A stretch of 64,000 nucleotides of DNA from Salinarimonas soli (GCF_008386575.1 NZ_VUOA01000028.1:1-64000); one strand, 5' to 3'. Positions 8,248-17,005 are shown, counted from the stretch's first letter. A program made the numbers and translations. Notes: generated from the sequence alone by a model not told the origin.

Positions 8248-9669
8248 ATGCGCCGGATCTCCCTTCCCCTGCCAGCCCTGCTGGCGGCCCTCGCGGCCAT
8301 GCCGGCCCATGCCGTCGAGCCGAAGCCGGCACCGGAGCGCATCGAGAGCGCCGCGCCGCGGGCCGAGGGCCCGCCGATCCCGCAGGCCCTGCGGCCGGCC
8401 GAGCCCGGCACGGCGTTCGTCGGCCCTCCCCTGCCCGCGTCCGTCGCCCCGACCGCCGCCGCAGGCAACGGCCTCCCCACGCTCAGGCCCGCGCCGGTTC
8501 CGGTGAAGCTGTCGCAGGACCCGCGCCCGGCCTTCACGGCCGACACCTACCTCGCCACCCTGCGCGCCGCGGAGGCCTATCGCGGCATCGCGGAGGCTGG
8601 CGGCTGGCCCGTCCTGCCCGCGGGCCCCGCCATGAAGGCGGGCGACCGAGGTCCCGGCGTCGCAGCCCTGAAGGCGCGGCTCGCGGCCTCCGACGACCTA
8701 CCCCTCGCCGCCCTGCCCGGCGACGTGTTCGACTCCCGCATCGTCGAGGCTGTGCAGCGCTTCCAGTCCCGCCACGGCCTGCCCGAGAGCGGCCTCGTGG
8801 CGGCCCGGACGCTTGCGGCGCTGAACGTCCCGGCGGACATCCGCGCCCGCCAGCTCGCGGGCTCGGCCCGGCGCATCGCCGAGTCCAAGTTCCCCTTCGG
8901 CGAGCGCTACGTGGTGGTGAACATCCCCTCCGCTACCGTCGAGGCGGTGGAGCGGGGCGAGGTGGCGCGCCGCTACGTGGCGGTGGTGGGCAAGCGCGAG
9001 CGCGCCTCCCCCACGATCGAGGCCCGCATCCAGAACGTGAACTTCAACCCGACCTGGACCCTGCCCGTCTCCATCGTGAAGAAGGACATCGTCCCGCGCC
9101 AGCGCAAGGACCCGGGCCACCTCGCGAAGATGCACATCCGCATCCTCGACGGCTATAACCGGGAGATCGATCCGGCGACGCTCGACTGGAGCACGGACGC
9201 GCCGCTGCGCTACACCTTCCGCCAGGATCCGGGCACCTCGAACTCGCTCGGACAGGTCCGCATCGACATGCCGAACAAGCTCGCGGTCTACATGCACGAC
9301 ACGCCCTCCAAGGGTCTGTTCGCGCGCGACGACCGTTTCCATTCCTCGGGCTGCGTGCGCGTCGCCGACGTGCGCGCCTTCACGGAATGGCTGCTCCAGG
9401 GCACGCCCAACCCCGACGCGCCGGGCGGCCCCACCCCCTGGACGGCTGGCGACATCGACGCGGCCATTGCGGCCGGCGTCCGCCGCGACGTGCGCCTCAC
9501 CCGGCACGTCCCCGTGGCATGGGTCTACCTGACGGGCTACGCCACCGCCGACGGCACGGTCCATTTCCGCGACGACGTCTACGGCCTCGATCGCCCGGAT
9601 GCCGCGCCCCTGCCCCAGCCCTCCCCCGACGACCTCGTCACCTCGTCGATCAAGAAGCCCACGCTCTGA
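8248..9669 (+). CDS. Periplasmic L,D-transpeptidase (YcbB-like, with peptidoglycan-binding domain)
   Basis: Predicted to form 3-3 cross-links in peptidoglycan. The 473-aa protein starts with a signal peptide (LPLPALLAALAAMPAHA). Next comes a Pro-rich linker, a peptidoglycan-binding segment around residues 130-195 (RGPGVAALKARL, VEAVQRFQSRHGL), and a YkuD catalytic domain of about 160 residues. That domain contains YMHDTPSK, where the conserved His lies, and the HSSGCVRV motif with nucleophile Cys369. The insertion between the PG-binding and YkuD parts and the overall order resemble YcbB/LdtD. It stands alone, with an Irr-type iron operon starting 120 nt downstream. Confidence 0.92.
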   Translation: MRRISLPLPALLAALAAMPAHAVEPKPAPERIESAAPRAEGPPIPQALRPAEPGTAFVGPPLPASVAPTAAAGNGLPTLRPAPVPVKLSQDPRPAFTADTYLATLRAAEAYRGIAEAGGWPVLPAGPAMKAGDRGPGVAALKARLAASDDLPLAALPGDVFDSRIVEAVQRFQSRHGLPESGLVAARTLAALNVPADIRARQLAGSARRIAESKFPFGERYVVVNIPSATVEAVERGEVARRYVAVVGKRERASPTIEARIQNVNFNPTWTLPVSIVKKDIVPRQRKDPGHLAKMHIRILDGYNREIDPATLDWSTDAPLRYTFRQDPGTSNSLGQVRIDMPNKLAVYMHDTPSKGLFARDDRFHSSGCVRVADVRAFTEWLLQGTPNPDAPGGPTPWTAGDIDAAIAAGVRRDVRLTRHVPVAWVYLTGYATADGTVHFRDDVYGLDRPDAAPLPQPSPDDLVTSSIKKPTL

Positions 9670-9764
9670 GCCGCGCCGCCTGCGTCACACGACCACGCGC
9701 GGGACGGGGCGGGAGCGGTGGCGCGGGGGTCGGGATCACGCTAACCTGTTGAAGGATATCGCAC

Positions 9765-9781
9765 TTCATAATCATTCCAAA
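9765..9781. promoter_or_regulatory. Candidate Irr box (iron control element) upstream of bfd
   Basis: Read on the minus strand the 17 bases are TTTGGAATGATTATGAA. Against the Irr-box form TTTAGAA-N3-TTCTAAA I count 11 of 14 matches. It lies only 9 nt before the bfd ATG, in an AT-rich patch, with a possible -35 TTGAAG at 9749-9754. Irr is known in Rhizobiales to repress iron-storage genes when iron is low, which fits bfd and bfr. The match is imperfect and I found no obvious Shine-Dalgarno, so the transcript could be leaderless. Confidence 0.4.
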
Positions 9782-9790
9782 CTGGCGCCC

Positions 9791-10039
9791 ATGATCGTCT
9801 GCTCCTGCAACCGCCTCTCGGACCGCGACGTGAGCGGCTGTATGAGGGCGGCGGACGGCACCTGCCCCCAGACGCCGGCGCAGGTCTATCGCTGCCTCGG
9901 CTGCAGCCCGCAATGCGGGCGCTGCGCCGTGACCATCCGCGCCATCATGGACAAGGCGCTTGCCGCCGCCGCGGCCGAGGCGGCCCCGGCCTGCGGAGGT
10001 TGCGCCGCGTCCTGCTCCGCCGCGACCAACCTTCCCTAA
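9791..10039 (+). CDS. bfd: Bacterioferritin-associated ferredoxin
   Basis: A small [2Fe-2S] protein that delivers electrons to bacterioferritin so that stored iron can be released as Fe(II). The 82-aa protein has the BFD-like Fer2_BFD cysteine pattern: MIVCSCNRLSDRDV with C4 and C6, then CLGCSPQCGRCAV. The C-terminus adds an Ala-rich stretch and a second Cys cluster (CGGCAASC) that is not part of the usual domain and could bind metal. It lies 69 nt upstream of bfr on the same strand. Confidence 0.88.
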   Translation: MIVCSCNRLSDRDVSGCMRAADGTCPQTPAQVYRCLGCSPQCGRCAVTIRAIMDKALAAAAAEAAPACGGCAASCSAATNLP

Positions 10040-10108
10040 CGGAACATTCCCCCGCCGCCCCGCTTTAAGCTTCGGAGCGCGACGCGTCCGTCCGAAGCGA
10101 GGGGATCT

Positions 10109-10591
10109 ATGAAGGGTGAGCCTAAGGTCATCGACTATCTCAACCGGGGCTTGCGCAGCGAGCTGACGGCGGTCAACCAGTACTGGCTGCACTACCGGAT
10201 CCTCGAGGATTGGGGCTACCTCAATCTCGCGAAGACCTGGCGCAAGGAATCGCTGGAGGAGATGGGCCACGCCGATCGCTTCATCGAGCGCATCATCTTC
10301 CTCGACGGCTTCCCGAACCTCCAGGTCCTCGATCCCCTCCGCATCGGCCAGACCGTGCAGGAGATCATCGAGTGCGACCTCGCGGCGGAGCACGACGCCC
10401 GCTCGCTCTACCTGGAAGCCGCGAAATATTGCGACGAGGTCAACGACCGGGTGTCGAAGCGCCTGTTCGAGGACCTCGCCGAGGACGAGGAGGGCCATAT
10501 CGACTTCCTCGAAACCCAGCTGGAGCTGATCAGCCAGATCGGCCTGCAACTCTACGCCCAGAAGCACGTCGGAGGCCTTGAGAATGACTGA
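10109..10591 (+). CDS. bfr: Bacterioferritin
   Basis: Haem-containing 24-mer iron-storage ferritin, 160 aa, a normal length. All ferroxidase ligands are present at canonical positions: Glu18, Glu51, His54, Glu94, Glu127 and His130, with Tyr25. The haem-ligating Met52 is also present (EEMGHADR). It stores iron oxidised at the diiron site and is served by the Bfd ferredoxin encoded upstream. The last eight bases overlap the cytochrome b561-like gene downstream. Confidence 0.97.
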   Translation: MKGEPKVIDYLNRGLRSELTAVNQYWLHYRILEDWGYLNLAKTWRKESLEEMGHADRFIERIIFLDGFPNLQVLDPLRIGQTVQEIIECDLAAEHDARSLYLEAAKYCDEVNDRVSKRLFEDLAEDEEGHIDFLETQLELISQIGLQLYAQKHVGGLEND

Positions 10592-11258
10592 TCCCCGGAC
10601 CGACACCGCCCCGCGCCGCGTCGTCGTGGCCGACGCCGCCGCGACCCGCTCGCCCCAGGCCAGCGCCATCGCGGCCGAGTATGACGAGGTCTATGCCGAC
10701 GCGCAGGACAACGGCACGGGCGGCTCCTACGACAACGTCATCAAGGCGCTTCACTGGACCATCGTCGCGGTGGTGCTGCTCCAGCTCTTCATGGGCTACA
10801 CGCTCGGCGGCGCGGAGCCGGGCCAGCCGGCGGGCTACGTGCTCGGCTTCCACATGGGCACTGGCGCCACGATCCTCGCCATCATGCTGTTTCGCCTGGG
10901 CTGGCGCCTGACGCACCTGCATCACGTGCCGCCCTCGCCGAAGGACCTGCCGCGCTGGCTGCAGATCGTGTCGCGGGTGAACCACTATTATTTCTACGCG
11001 GCCCTCATCGCCATGCCGGTCCTCGGGCTCGCCTGGGCCTCGTCCCGGGGCTGGCAGCCCACCTATTTCGGCCTGTTCCCCCTGCCGAAGATCCTCCCCA
11101 ACGGCTCGCCGCTGGGCAATATCGCCGCGATCGGCCACAGCGTGCTGGCGCATCTCACCGTGTTCGCCATCGCGCTCCACGTGACGGGCGCGCTCTACCA
11201 CCGCTTTGGCAAGCACGACCGGGTGATCCACCGCATGCTGCCCTCGAACCGGGCGTGA
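10584..11258 (+). CDS. Cytochrome b561-family membrane protein, overlapping bfr
   Basis: A 224-aa integral membrane b-type cytochrome. After a hydrophilic N-terminus of about 45 residues, four hydrophobic segments carry paired histidines: [29 protein letters not shown] and [10 protein letters not shown]. This is the pattern of the prokaryotic cytochrome b561 domain, which moves electrons between quinol and a periplasmic or cytoplasmic partner. The ATG at 10584 overlaps the end of bfr by eight bases, with GGAGG at 10571-10575 placed correctly, so translation is coupled. The context suggests a role in iron redox chemistry, but this is inference. Confidence 0.88.
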   Translation: MTDPRTDTAPRRVVVADAAATRSPQASAIAAEYDEVYADAQDNGTGGSYDNVIKALHWTIVAVVLLQLFMGYTLGGAEPGQPAGYVLGFHMGTGATILAIMLFRLGWRLTHLHHVPPSPKDLPRWLQIVSRVNHYYFYAALIAMPVLGLAWASSRGWQPTYFGLFPLPKILPNGSPLGNIAAIGHSVLAHLTVFAIALHVTGALYHRFGKHDRVIHRMLPSNRA

Positions 11259-11329
11259 ATGGGGGGATTGGAGAGGGTTAGGCTCTGCCTCTTCAACCTC
11301 GTCCTGGGAGGCTGTCCGACCCTCCCGAC

Positions 11330-11520
11330 TCGTCCTGAGGTGCCCTGCGGAGCCCGGCCTCGAACGGCGCTCCAGGGATCGCCTACGCTGCTGGAACGTG
11401 GTGCGCGCTTCGAGACGGCCTGCTCCGCAGGCCGCCTCAGCATGAGGGGGTGGGGAGATCGCTTGATCAGCGTGGCACCCCCTCACCCCCGGCCCCTCCC
11501 CCATGGGAGAGGGGAGCTGC
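11330..11520. repeat. Family A repeat plus a family B-like hairpin
   Basis: About 11330-11450 is a diverged copy of family A, beginning CGTCCTGAGGTGCCC and ending CCTCAGCATGAGGGGG. About 11470-11520 is a family B relative with CTCCCCCATGGGAGAGGGG. The 345-nt gap 11259-11603 has no other recognisable content. Confidence 0.75.
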
Positions 11521-11603
11521 GCGTCATCCAGGGAAGCCTTCGGGGCTGCAAGACAGCGCCCCGGCGATTGACGCCGCGCCCCGCTTGCGTGCATCCCTCC
11601 CCC

Positions 11604-12050
11604 GTGACCCTCGACCGCACCTATCCCGCGCGCCCGTTCCTTGCCGCGTCCGTCGCCGTGTTCCGCGACGGACGGGTGCTCGTCGCGTCGCGGTCCAAGC
11701 CGCCCGCGCAGGGGCTGTTCAGCCTTCCCGGCGGACTCGTGGAGCCCGGCGAGACCCTGGCGCAGGCGGCGCTTCGGGAGCTGCGCGAGGAGGTGGGCGT
11801 CGAGGCGGAGATCGTCGGCTTCGTGAACCATGTCGAGATCGTCGAGCGTGACGAGCGGGATCGCGTGCGCCACCATTTCGTTGTATGCGCGCATGCGGCG
11901 CGCTGGGTGTCGGGCGAACCGAGCCCCGGCGCCGAAGCGATCGAGGTACGCTGGGTGACGCAGGCCGAACTCCAATCGCTCCCGGCCACGCCGGGGCTTG
12001 CGTCCCTCCTGGGCGAGGCCTTCGCGCGGATGGAGCGCGTGGGCGCATGA
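11604..12050 (+). CDS. NUDIX hydrolase
   Basis: A 148-aa NUDIX pyrophosphohydrolase with a complete NUDIX box (GGLVEPGETLAQAALRELRE followed by EVGV), matching G-x5-E-x7-REUXEEXGU. The substrate is not predictable from the sequence; ADP-ribose-type or oxidised nucleotides are the usual targets. The GTG at 11604 is the best start because upstream in-frame codons translate the intergenic repeats. The stop overlaps the ATG of the next gene (ATGA). Confidence 0.88.
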   Translation: MTLDRTYPARPFLAASVAVFRDGRVLVASRSKPPAQGLFSLPGGLVEPGETLAQAALRELREEVGVEAEIVGFVNHVEIVERDERDRVRHHFVVCAHAARWVSGEPSPGAEAIEVRWVTQAELQSLPATPGLASLLGEAFARMERVGA

Positions 12051-12499
12051 GGCGGCTCGTCCTCGTCGCGCTGGGCGTGGCCGCCCTTCTCGGGGCCGTC
12101 GAGCCCGCCCCCGCCCAGAGCCAGCGGCGGTCCGCCCCGCCGGCGCAGGCCGCGCCGGCAAAGCCCGAGACGCCTCCCCCGGCGCCCGAGCCGCCCGGAG
12201 CGCCCTACGAGAAGGAGCTCCTGCGGCTGTCGGAGATCCTGGGCTCGCTCACTTTCCTGCGCACGCTGTGCAAGGAGTCAGACGCCGGCGACTGGCGGGC
12301 GCGCATGGAGGCCCTGCTCACCGCCGAGGGCACCACGCCCGGACGGCGCGAGCGCCTGGCGGGGGCCTACAACCGGGGCTTCAAGGGATTCGCCCTCACC
12401 TACCGGGCTTGCACCCCCAACGCGCAGGCCGCCGTCGCGCGCTATGTCCGCGAGGGCGAGAGCCTGTCGCGCACGCTCGCGGGCCGATTCGGCGGATAG
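12047..12499 (+). CDS. TIGR02301 family exported protein
   Basis: A 150-aa protein of the alphaproteobacterial TIGR02301 family, function unknown. It has a signal peptide (RRLVLVALGVAALLGAVEPAPA), then a Pro-rich linker and the family core ELLRLSEILGSLTFLRTLC, the region FNRGF-like AYNRGFKGFALTYRACTP, and the final helix. Two conserved Cys residues could form a disulfide in the periplasm. It overlaps the NUDIX gene by four bases. Confidence 0.82.
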   Translation: MRRLVLVALGVAALLGAVEPAPAQSQRRSAPPAQAAPAKPETPPPAPEPPGAPYEKELLRLSEILGSLTFLRTLCKESDAGDWRARMEALLTAEGTTPGRRERLAGAYNRGFKGFALTYRACTPNAQAAVARYVREGESLSRTLAGRFGG

Positions 12500-12677
12500 A
12501 GGCGGCGTCCGAGCGCGCCCGCCTGGGGACAAGTCGCCCCCATAGGGCGGAATTCCGCATGGTGCACAGACTTGGCCCGGCTCCATTAACCTCTTCGCAA
12601 CTTGGCTCTGGCGGACGGCGCACCCCCGCCGTTAAATGAAGGCCCGGGCGAGAGCCCGCCCGACGTTAAGCTGAGCC

Positions 12678-12935
12678 ATGACCGAGAACGACTTCATCCC
12701 GACGAACCTGGAGTCCGCGAGCGAGGACAAGCGCGCCGCCCTCTCCTATGTCGTGGAGGCCTTCGTCGAGGGGCAGCTCGACGGGATCGACGCCGACTGC
12801 ATGGCCCAGGCCGCCCTCTTCGCCGCCTTCCAGGAGCTCGTCGAGACCTATGGCGAGGAGGCGGCGGCCGTCTATGCCGAGACGCTGCCGAGCCGCATCC
12901 GCTCGGGCGCCTTCTCGACGGCGCTGCGCCACTGA
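12678..12935 (+). CDS. Small acidic protein of unknown function
   Basis: An 85-aa acidic soluble protein starting MTENDFIPTNLESASEDKRA, with an evenly helical composition and no signal peptide. GC3 and codon use match the neighbours. I do not recognise the family. A hairpin GGGC-GAGA-GCCC lies 17-35 nt upstream. Its 3' end is partly repeated immediately after the stop (12980-13040), which suggests a tandem duplication. Confidence 0.7.
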   Translation: MTENDFIPTNLESASEDKRAALSYVVEAFVEGQLDGIDADCMAQAALFAAFQELVETYGEEAAAVYAETLPSRIRSGAFSTALRH

Positions 12936-13040
12936 GCCGGAGCGCCGCACCGAACCATCCGTCGTCCCAGGCGTCACCGCGTCCGCTCGGGCGCAGTGTG
13001 GACGGTGCGCGCCACTGAACCTCCCGCGGTCTCAGGCGTC
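12896..13040 (+). repeat. Imperfect tandem duplication of a gene 3' end
   Basis: Copy 1 (12896-12975) covers the last 40 bases of the small acidic gene and 40 bases beyond. Copy 2 (12980-13040) repeats it with gaps. Both contain TCCGCTCGGGCGC, a GCGC-GCCACTGA core and end CAGGCGTC. The second copy no longer encodes a continuous tail, so it looks like a decayed duplication. Confidence 0.6.
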
Positions 13041-13074
13041 TTAAATCCGGGGGCCCGTCGCGCCCGGAACGCTC

Positions 13075-13641
13075 ATGGCCTATCAGATCACCCGAATCGA
13101 CCCGATCCACGAGGGCTGGTGCAAGCTCGTCGTCGCGACGATCCGCACCCCCGACGGGGAAATGCTCCGCCGCGAGATCGAGGACCACGGGACCGTCATC
13201 GCGGTTCTCGCCTACGACCCCGAGAGGCGCGTCGCGATGCTGGTGCGCCAGTTCCGGCCGCCGCCCTTCTTCGCCGCCGGACAGGCCGAGACGCTGGAGG
13301 CCATCGCGGGCGTCATCGACGACGAGGAGCCCGCCGAGACGACCGCCCGCCGCGAGGCGGAGGAGGAGGTCGGCCTGCGGCTCGAGACCGTCGAGCCCGC
13401 CGGCCTCGTCTGGACCACCCCCGGCCTCTCGACCGAGCGCACCCACCTCTTCCTCGCCACCTACACCCCGGCCGACCGGGTCGCCGAGGGTGGCGGCGTG
13501 GAGGGCGAGGGCGAGGACATCACGCTCGCCGAGACCGCCCTGTCGGAGCTCGCCGCCCGCGCCGACGCCGGCACCCTCGACGACTTGAAGCTCCTCACCC
13601 TCGTCCAGACCCTCCGGCTGAGGCGCCCGGACCTGTTCTGA
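13075..13641 (+). CDS. NUDIX hydrolase, ADP-ribose/NDP-sugar pyrophosphatase type
   Basis: A 188-aa NUDIX protein. An N-terminal beta domain (residues 1-45, with EGWCKLVVATIRT) precedes the core. The core has VRQFRPPPFFA and the box AGVIDDEEPAETTARREAEE continuing EVGL. The QxR-[P] motif before the box and the length resemble ADP-ribose pyrophosphatase or GDP-mannose pyrophosphatase NudK. The substrate is not resolved. A monocistronic unit facing the convergent dihydroorotase gene 40 nt away. Confidence 0.88.
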   Translation: MAYQITRIDPIHEGWCKLVVATIRTPDGEMLRREIEDHGTVIAVLAYDPERRVAMLVRQFRPPPFFAAGQAETLEAIAGVIDDEEPAETTARREAEEEVGLRLETVEPAGLVWTTPGLSTERTHLFLATYTPADRVAEGGGVEGEGEDITLAETALSELAARADAGTLDDLKLLTLVQTLRLRRPDLF

Positions 13642-13681
13642 GGCGCCTCAATCACCGGCGCGTCGTCGGGCAGATCGCGGC

Positions 13682-15013
13682 CTATCCCAGCGTCTCCTCG
13701 AACGCCGCCGGCTCGCCCATGGAGGGGCCCGCGAGATCCCCGTCCCACATGGCGACACGGCCGCGCAGGACGGCGCCGACGGGCCAGCCCGTGACCGTGA
13801 CGCCGTCATAGGGCGTCCAGCCGCAGCGGGAGGCGACGCGGGCGTTCGTGATCGTCTCGCGGCGCTTCAAGTCCACCACGGTGAAGTCGGCGTCGTAGCC
13901 CACAGCGATGCGGCCCTTGCGGGCCAGGCCGAAGAGTCGCTTGGGCCCCGCCGAGGTGAGGTCGACGAAGCGCTCCAGGGTGAGGCGCCCCGCGTTCACG
14001 TGGTCGAGCATGATGGGCACGAGGGTCTGCACGCCCGTCATGCCCGAATGGGTGTCGGGGTACTCGTGCTCCTTCTCCTCGCGGGTGTGGGGCGCGTGGT
14101 CGGAGCCGAGCACGTCGATGATCCCGGCGCGGACCGCCTCCCACAGGCCCGTCCGGTGGCGCTCCTCGCGCACGGGCGGGTTCATCTGGGCGTAGGCGCC
14201 GAGGCGCTCGTAGCAATCGGGCGCCACGAGGGTGAGGTGGTGGGGCGTGGCCTCGCAGGTCGCTACGTCCTTGGCGGCGGCGAGCAGGGGCAGCTCGTCG
14301 GCGGTGGAGATGTGGAGGATGTGGATGCGCGCGCCCGTCTCGCGGGCGATGCGCAGGAGGCGCGTGGTGCAGCGCACGGCCGTCTCCACGTCGCGCCATT
14401 CGGGATGCGAGGACGGGTCGCCGCGCCGGCGCAAGGGGGCCCTCCCCCGCAGCCGGAACTCGTCCTCGGAGTGGAAGGCCGCCCGCCGCCGGGTGCGGCG
14501 CAGGATCTCCCGCACGCCCTCGTCGTCCTCGACGAGGAGCGAGCCCGTCGACGAACCCATGAACACCTTGATCCCGGCCGCGCCGGGCAGGCGCTCCAGC
14601 TCCGCCACGTGCGCCGCGTTCTCGCGCGTGCCGCCGACCCAGAACGCGAAGTCGCAATGCATGCGGTGGCGGCCCCGGCGGATCTTGTCGGCGAGCGCCT
14701 CGGGCGTCGTGGTCTGCGGGTTGGTGTTGGGCATCTCGAACACGGTCGTGACGCCGCCCAGGATCGCGGCCCGCGATCCCGTCTCCAGGTCTTCCTTGTG
14801 CTCCAGCCCCGGCTCGCGGAAATGTACCTGGCTGTCGATGACGCCCGGCAGGACGTGCAGCCCCGTGCAGTCGATCACCTGGCCCGCGGACGCGGTGCCG
14901 AGCGAGCCCAGAGCCGCGACGCGCCCGTCGCGCACGCCGACGTCGCCCGGCGCCACGCCGTCCTGGTTCGCGATCGTGCCGCCCTTGAGGATGAGGTCGA
15001 AGGTCGCCGTCAT
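13682..15013 (-). CDS. pyrC: Dihydroorotase (class I amidohydrolase)
   Basis: Zn-dependent cyclic amidohydrolase that closes carbamoyl aspartate to dihydroorotate in pyrimidine synthesis. The 443-aa protein has the signature VIDSQVHFREPGLEHKED with the metal-binding HxR, GIKVFMGSSTG, the histidines in AAFHSEDEF and IHILHIST, and the catalytic Asp in LGSDHAPHT. It matches class I dihydroorotases (about 430-445 aa). Allantoinase or hydantoinase members are close relatives, so the symbol is likely but not certain. The ATG at 15013 is at the usual start. Confidence 0.85.
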   Translation of the reverse strand: MTATFDLILKGGTIANQDGVAPGDVGVRDGRVAALGSLGTASAGQVIDCTGLHVLPGVIDSQVHFREPGLEHKEDLETGSRAAILGGVTTVFEMPNTNPQTTTPEALADKIRRGRHRMHCDFAFWVGGTRENAAHVAELERLPGAAGIKVFMGSSTGSLLVEDDEGVREILRRTRRRAAFHSEDEFRLRGRAPLRRRGDPSSHPEWRDVETAVRCTTRLLRIARETGARIHILHISTADELPLLAAAKDVATCEATPHHLTLVAPDCYERLGAYAQMNPPVREERHRTGLWEAVRAGIIDVLGSDHAPHTREEKEHEYPDTHSGMTGVQTLVPIMLDHVNAGRLTLERFVDLTSAGPKRLFGLARKGRIAVGYDADFTVVDLKRRETITNARVASRCGWTPYDGVTVTGWPVGAVLRGRVAMWDGDLAGPSMGEPAAFEETLG

Positions 15014-15200
15014 GCCCGCTGTCTCCCGTGTTCCGCTCCCCGCATTAAGGCGAGCGGGCGGAGGTTGTCACGGGGGTAGGAGGAGTTGGCGTCAGGGCTC
15101 CGCTCGACGGCGCTGTTCCCCCGGTCAATCTGCCCGGACGAACGTCGAGCCAAGACGAGGCGCCTCCCCGTTGGACAGCGTTCCACGGCGCCAGGACCAT

Positions 15201-15372
15201 ACCCCCCTCCCCCCTTGCGGGGGAGGATGCGGAGGGGGGTCGGCGCGATAGCGCCGGACCTACGGTGATGGCAGCGGCTAGCCTGATCGTTCGGTCGCGC
15301 GGCGAGGCGAACGCCTCGCCGACCCCCCTCTGCCCCTGACGGGGCATCTCCCCCGCAAGGGGGGGGAGGGGC
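15201..15372. repeat. Large imperfect inverted repeat between pyrC and ygfZ
   Basis: A CCCCCTCC-CCCCTTGCGGGGGAG hairpin at about 15201-15224 and GGAGGGGGGTCGGCG are mirrored at about 15318-15372 by CGCCGACCCCCCTC and CTCCCCCGCAAGGGG. The whole 170-nt element could fold into one long stem. No coding potential is evident from 15014 to 15509. Confidence 0.7.
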
Positions 15373-15509
15373 CAGCCGCGCTTGGGATCGGCGTTTGGCT
15401 AGAGAACAGCAATGAAACGGCGGACTGACCTCCGCCTCGTCGTCACCCTTGAGGCCGCGCCACGGGCGGCTTATGTCACGGCAGCGGTTCGACCGAGCGG
15501 AGAGTTTCC

Positions 15510-16382
15510 TTGCCCACGGCCCATCTGACGAATCGCGGCGTGGTGCGGGTGGCGGGAGCGGATGCCCGCACGTTCTTGCAGGGCCTCGTCACCTGCGACA
15601 TCGACCGCGTCGCCCCGGGCGAGGCGCGCTACGGCGCCCTGCTGACGCCCCAGGGCAAGATCATCGCCGACTTCATCGTGATTGAGGCGCCGGAGGATGC
15701 CGGCGGCGGGTTCTATCTCGACGCGCCCGTGGTCCTGTGCGCCGATCTCGCCAAGCGGCTCGGCTTCTACCGCCTGCGCGCTAAGGTCGAGGTCGCCGAC
15801 CTGTCGTCGGCGCTCGCGGTCGTGGCCGGCTGGGGCGACGCCGCCCGCCCCGCCGACGAGGCTGGGCTCGTCCACGAGGATCCGCGCCTGCCGGCCCTGG
15901 GCTGGCGCGCCATCATGGCGGGCGAGGAGGCGGCGGGGCTCGCGGATGCGACCTGGGAGGAGTACCTGCCCCACCGGGTGCGCCTGGGCATCCCCGAGGG
16001 CGTGGCCGACTTCACCTATGGCGACGCGTTCCCGCACGAGGCGCTCCTCGATCAGCTCGGCGGCGTCGACTTCGACAAGGGCTGCTATGTGGGCCAGGAG
16101 GTGGTCTCGCGCATGCAGCACCGCGGCACCGCCCGCACCCGCATCGTATCCCTCGTCTACCCCGAGGGATTCTCGGCCGAGGTCGGCAGCCCGGTCGTGG
16201 CGGGCGAGCGGGGCCTCGGGACCGCGGGCAGCGGCGCCGGCGACCGGGGCCTCGCGCTGATCCGCGTCGACCGCGCGACGGACGCGCTCGCGGCGGGCGA
16301 GGCCATCCTGTCGGGCGGCATGCCCGTGCGCTTCGAGCGGCCGGACTGGGCGCGCTTCCCCTATCCGGGCGAGGGCGCGTGA
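15510..16382 (+). CDS. ygfZ: YgfZ/GcvT-like folate-binding protein
   Basis: Tetrahydrofolate-binding protein of the YgfZ/IbaG-associated group that supports assembly or repair of iron-sulfur proteins. The 290-aa protein starts PTAHLTNRGVVRVAGADA. It contains LLTPQGKIIADF and the diagnostic KGCYVGQEVVSRMQHRG motif. The start is TTG (15510) preceded by GGAG at 15499-15502; no in-frame ATG precedes the conserved N-terminus. The stop overlaps the tag start (GTGA), so both are probably one operon. Confidence 0.88.
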   Translation: MPTAHLTNRGVVRVAGADARTFLQGLVTCDIDRVAPGEARYGALLTPQGKIIADFIVIEAPEDAGGGFYLDAPVVLCADLAKRLGFYRLRAKVEVADLSSALAVVAGWGDAARPADEAGLVHEDPRLPALGWRAIMAGEEAAGLADATWEEYLPHRVRLGIPEGVADFTYGDAFPHEALLDQLGGVDFDKGCYVGQEVVSRMQHRGTARTRIVSLVYPEGFSAEVGSPVVAGERGLGTAGSGAGDRGLALIRVDRATDALAAGEAILSGGMPVRFERPDWARFPYPGEGA

Positions 16383-16981
16383 GCGACGGGCTGATCCACC
16401 ACCCGGACGGGCTCGCCCGCTGCAGCTGGTGCGGCACCGATCCGTTCTACATGGCCTATCACGACACCGACTGGGGCGTGCCCGAGCGCGACGACCGCGC
16501 CCTGTTCGAGAAGCTCATCCTCGACGGCTTCCAGGCGGGCCTGTCCTGGATCACGATCCTGCGCAAGCGCGAGGCCTTCCGCGCCGCCTTCGCGGGCTTT
16601 CAGCCCGACGCCATGGTGCGCTTCGACGAGAGCGACGTGGCGCGGCTCATGAACGATCCCGGCATCGTGCGAAACCGCGCCAAGATCGAGGCGGCGATCC
16701 GCTCCGCGCGGGCCTATCTCGCGATCCAGGAGCGAGGGGGCTTCTCGGCGTTCCTGTGGGATTTCGTCGACGGTAGCCCTCTGCAGCCGGGCTTCGCCAC
16801 CCGCGCCGAGGTTCCCACCGAGACCGAGATCTCCCGGCGCGTGTCGAAGGCGCTGCGGGCTCACGGGTTCAACTTCGTCGGCCCGACCATCGTCTACGCC
16901 TTCATGGAAGCCACGGGGCTGACCAACGACCACCTCACCGAATGCCACCGGCACGCGGCCTGCCGGGCGATGGCGGGTTGA
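16379..16981 (+). CDS. tag: DNA-3-methyladenine glycosylase I
   Basis: Base-excision repair enzyme removing 3-methyladenine. The 200-aa protein has the Tag pattern: the zinc ligand Cys in CSWCG, YHDTDWGVP, the catalytic region FEKLILDGFQAGLSW with the conserved Glu, ILRKREAFR, and the terminal zinc ligands in HLTECHRHAAC. The start is GTG within the overlap with ygfZ (GTGA). Sequence and length are full and no motif is missing. Confidence 0.93.
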   Translation: MSDGLIHHPDGLARCSWCGTDPFYMAYHDTDWGVPERDDRALFEKLILDGFQAGLSWITILRKREAFRAAFAGFQPDAMVRFDESDVARLMNDPGIVRNRAKIEAAIRSARAYLAIQERGGFSAFLWDFVDGSPLQPGFATRAEVPTETEISRRVSKALRAHGFNFVGPTIVYAFMEATGLTNDHLTECHRHAACRAMAG

Positions 16982-17005
16982 GACGATAGCCTTATCCCAT
17001 CCCTC

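Noticed and set aside
10041-10066. GGAAC followed by a C-rich spacer before bfr, as a possible EcfG-type promoter
   Set aside because: The -10 part should be CGTT at 16-17 nt; the closest is CGCT at 15 nt, so the match is poor.
12601-12677. A riboswitch-like hairpin before the small acidic gene
   Set aside because: Only one short GGGC-GAGA-GCCC stem is visible, which is not enough to call a regulatory RNA.
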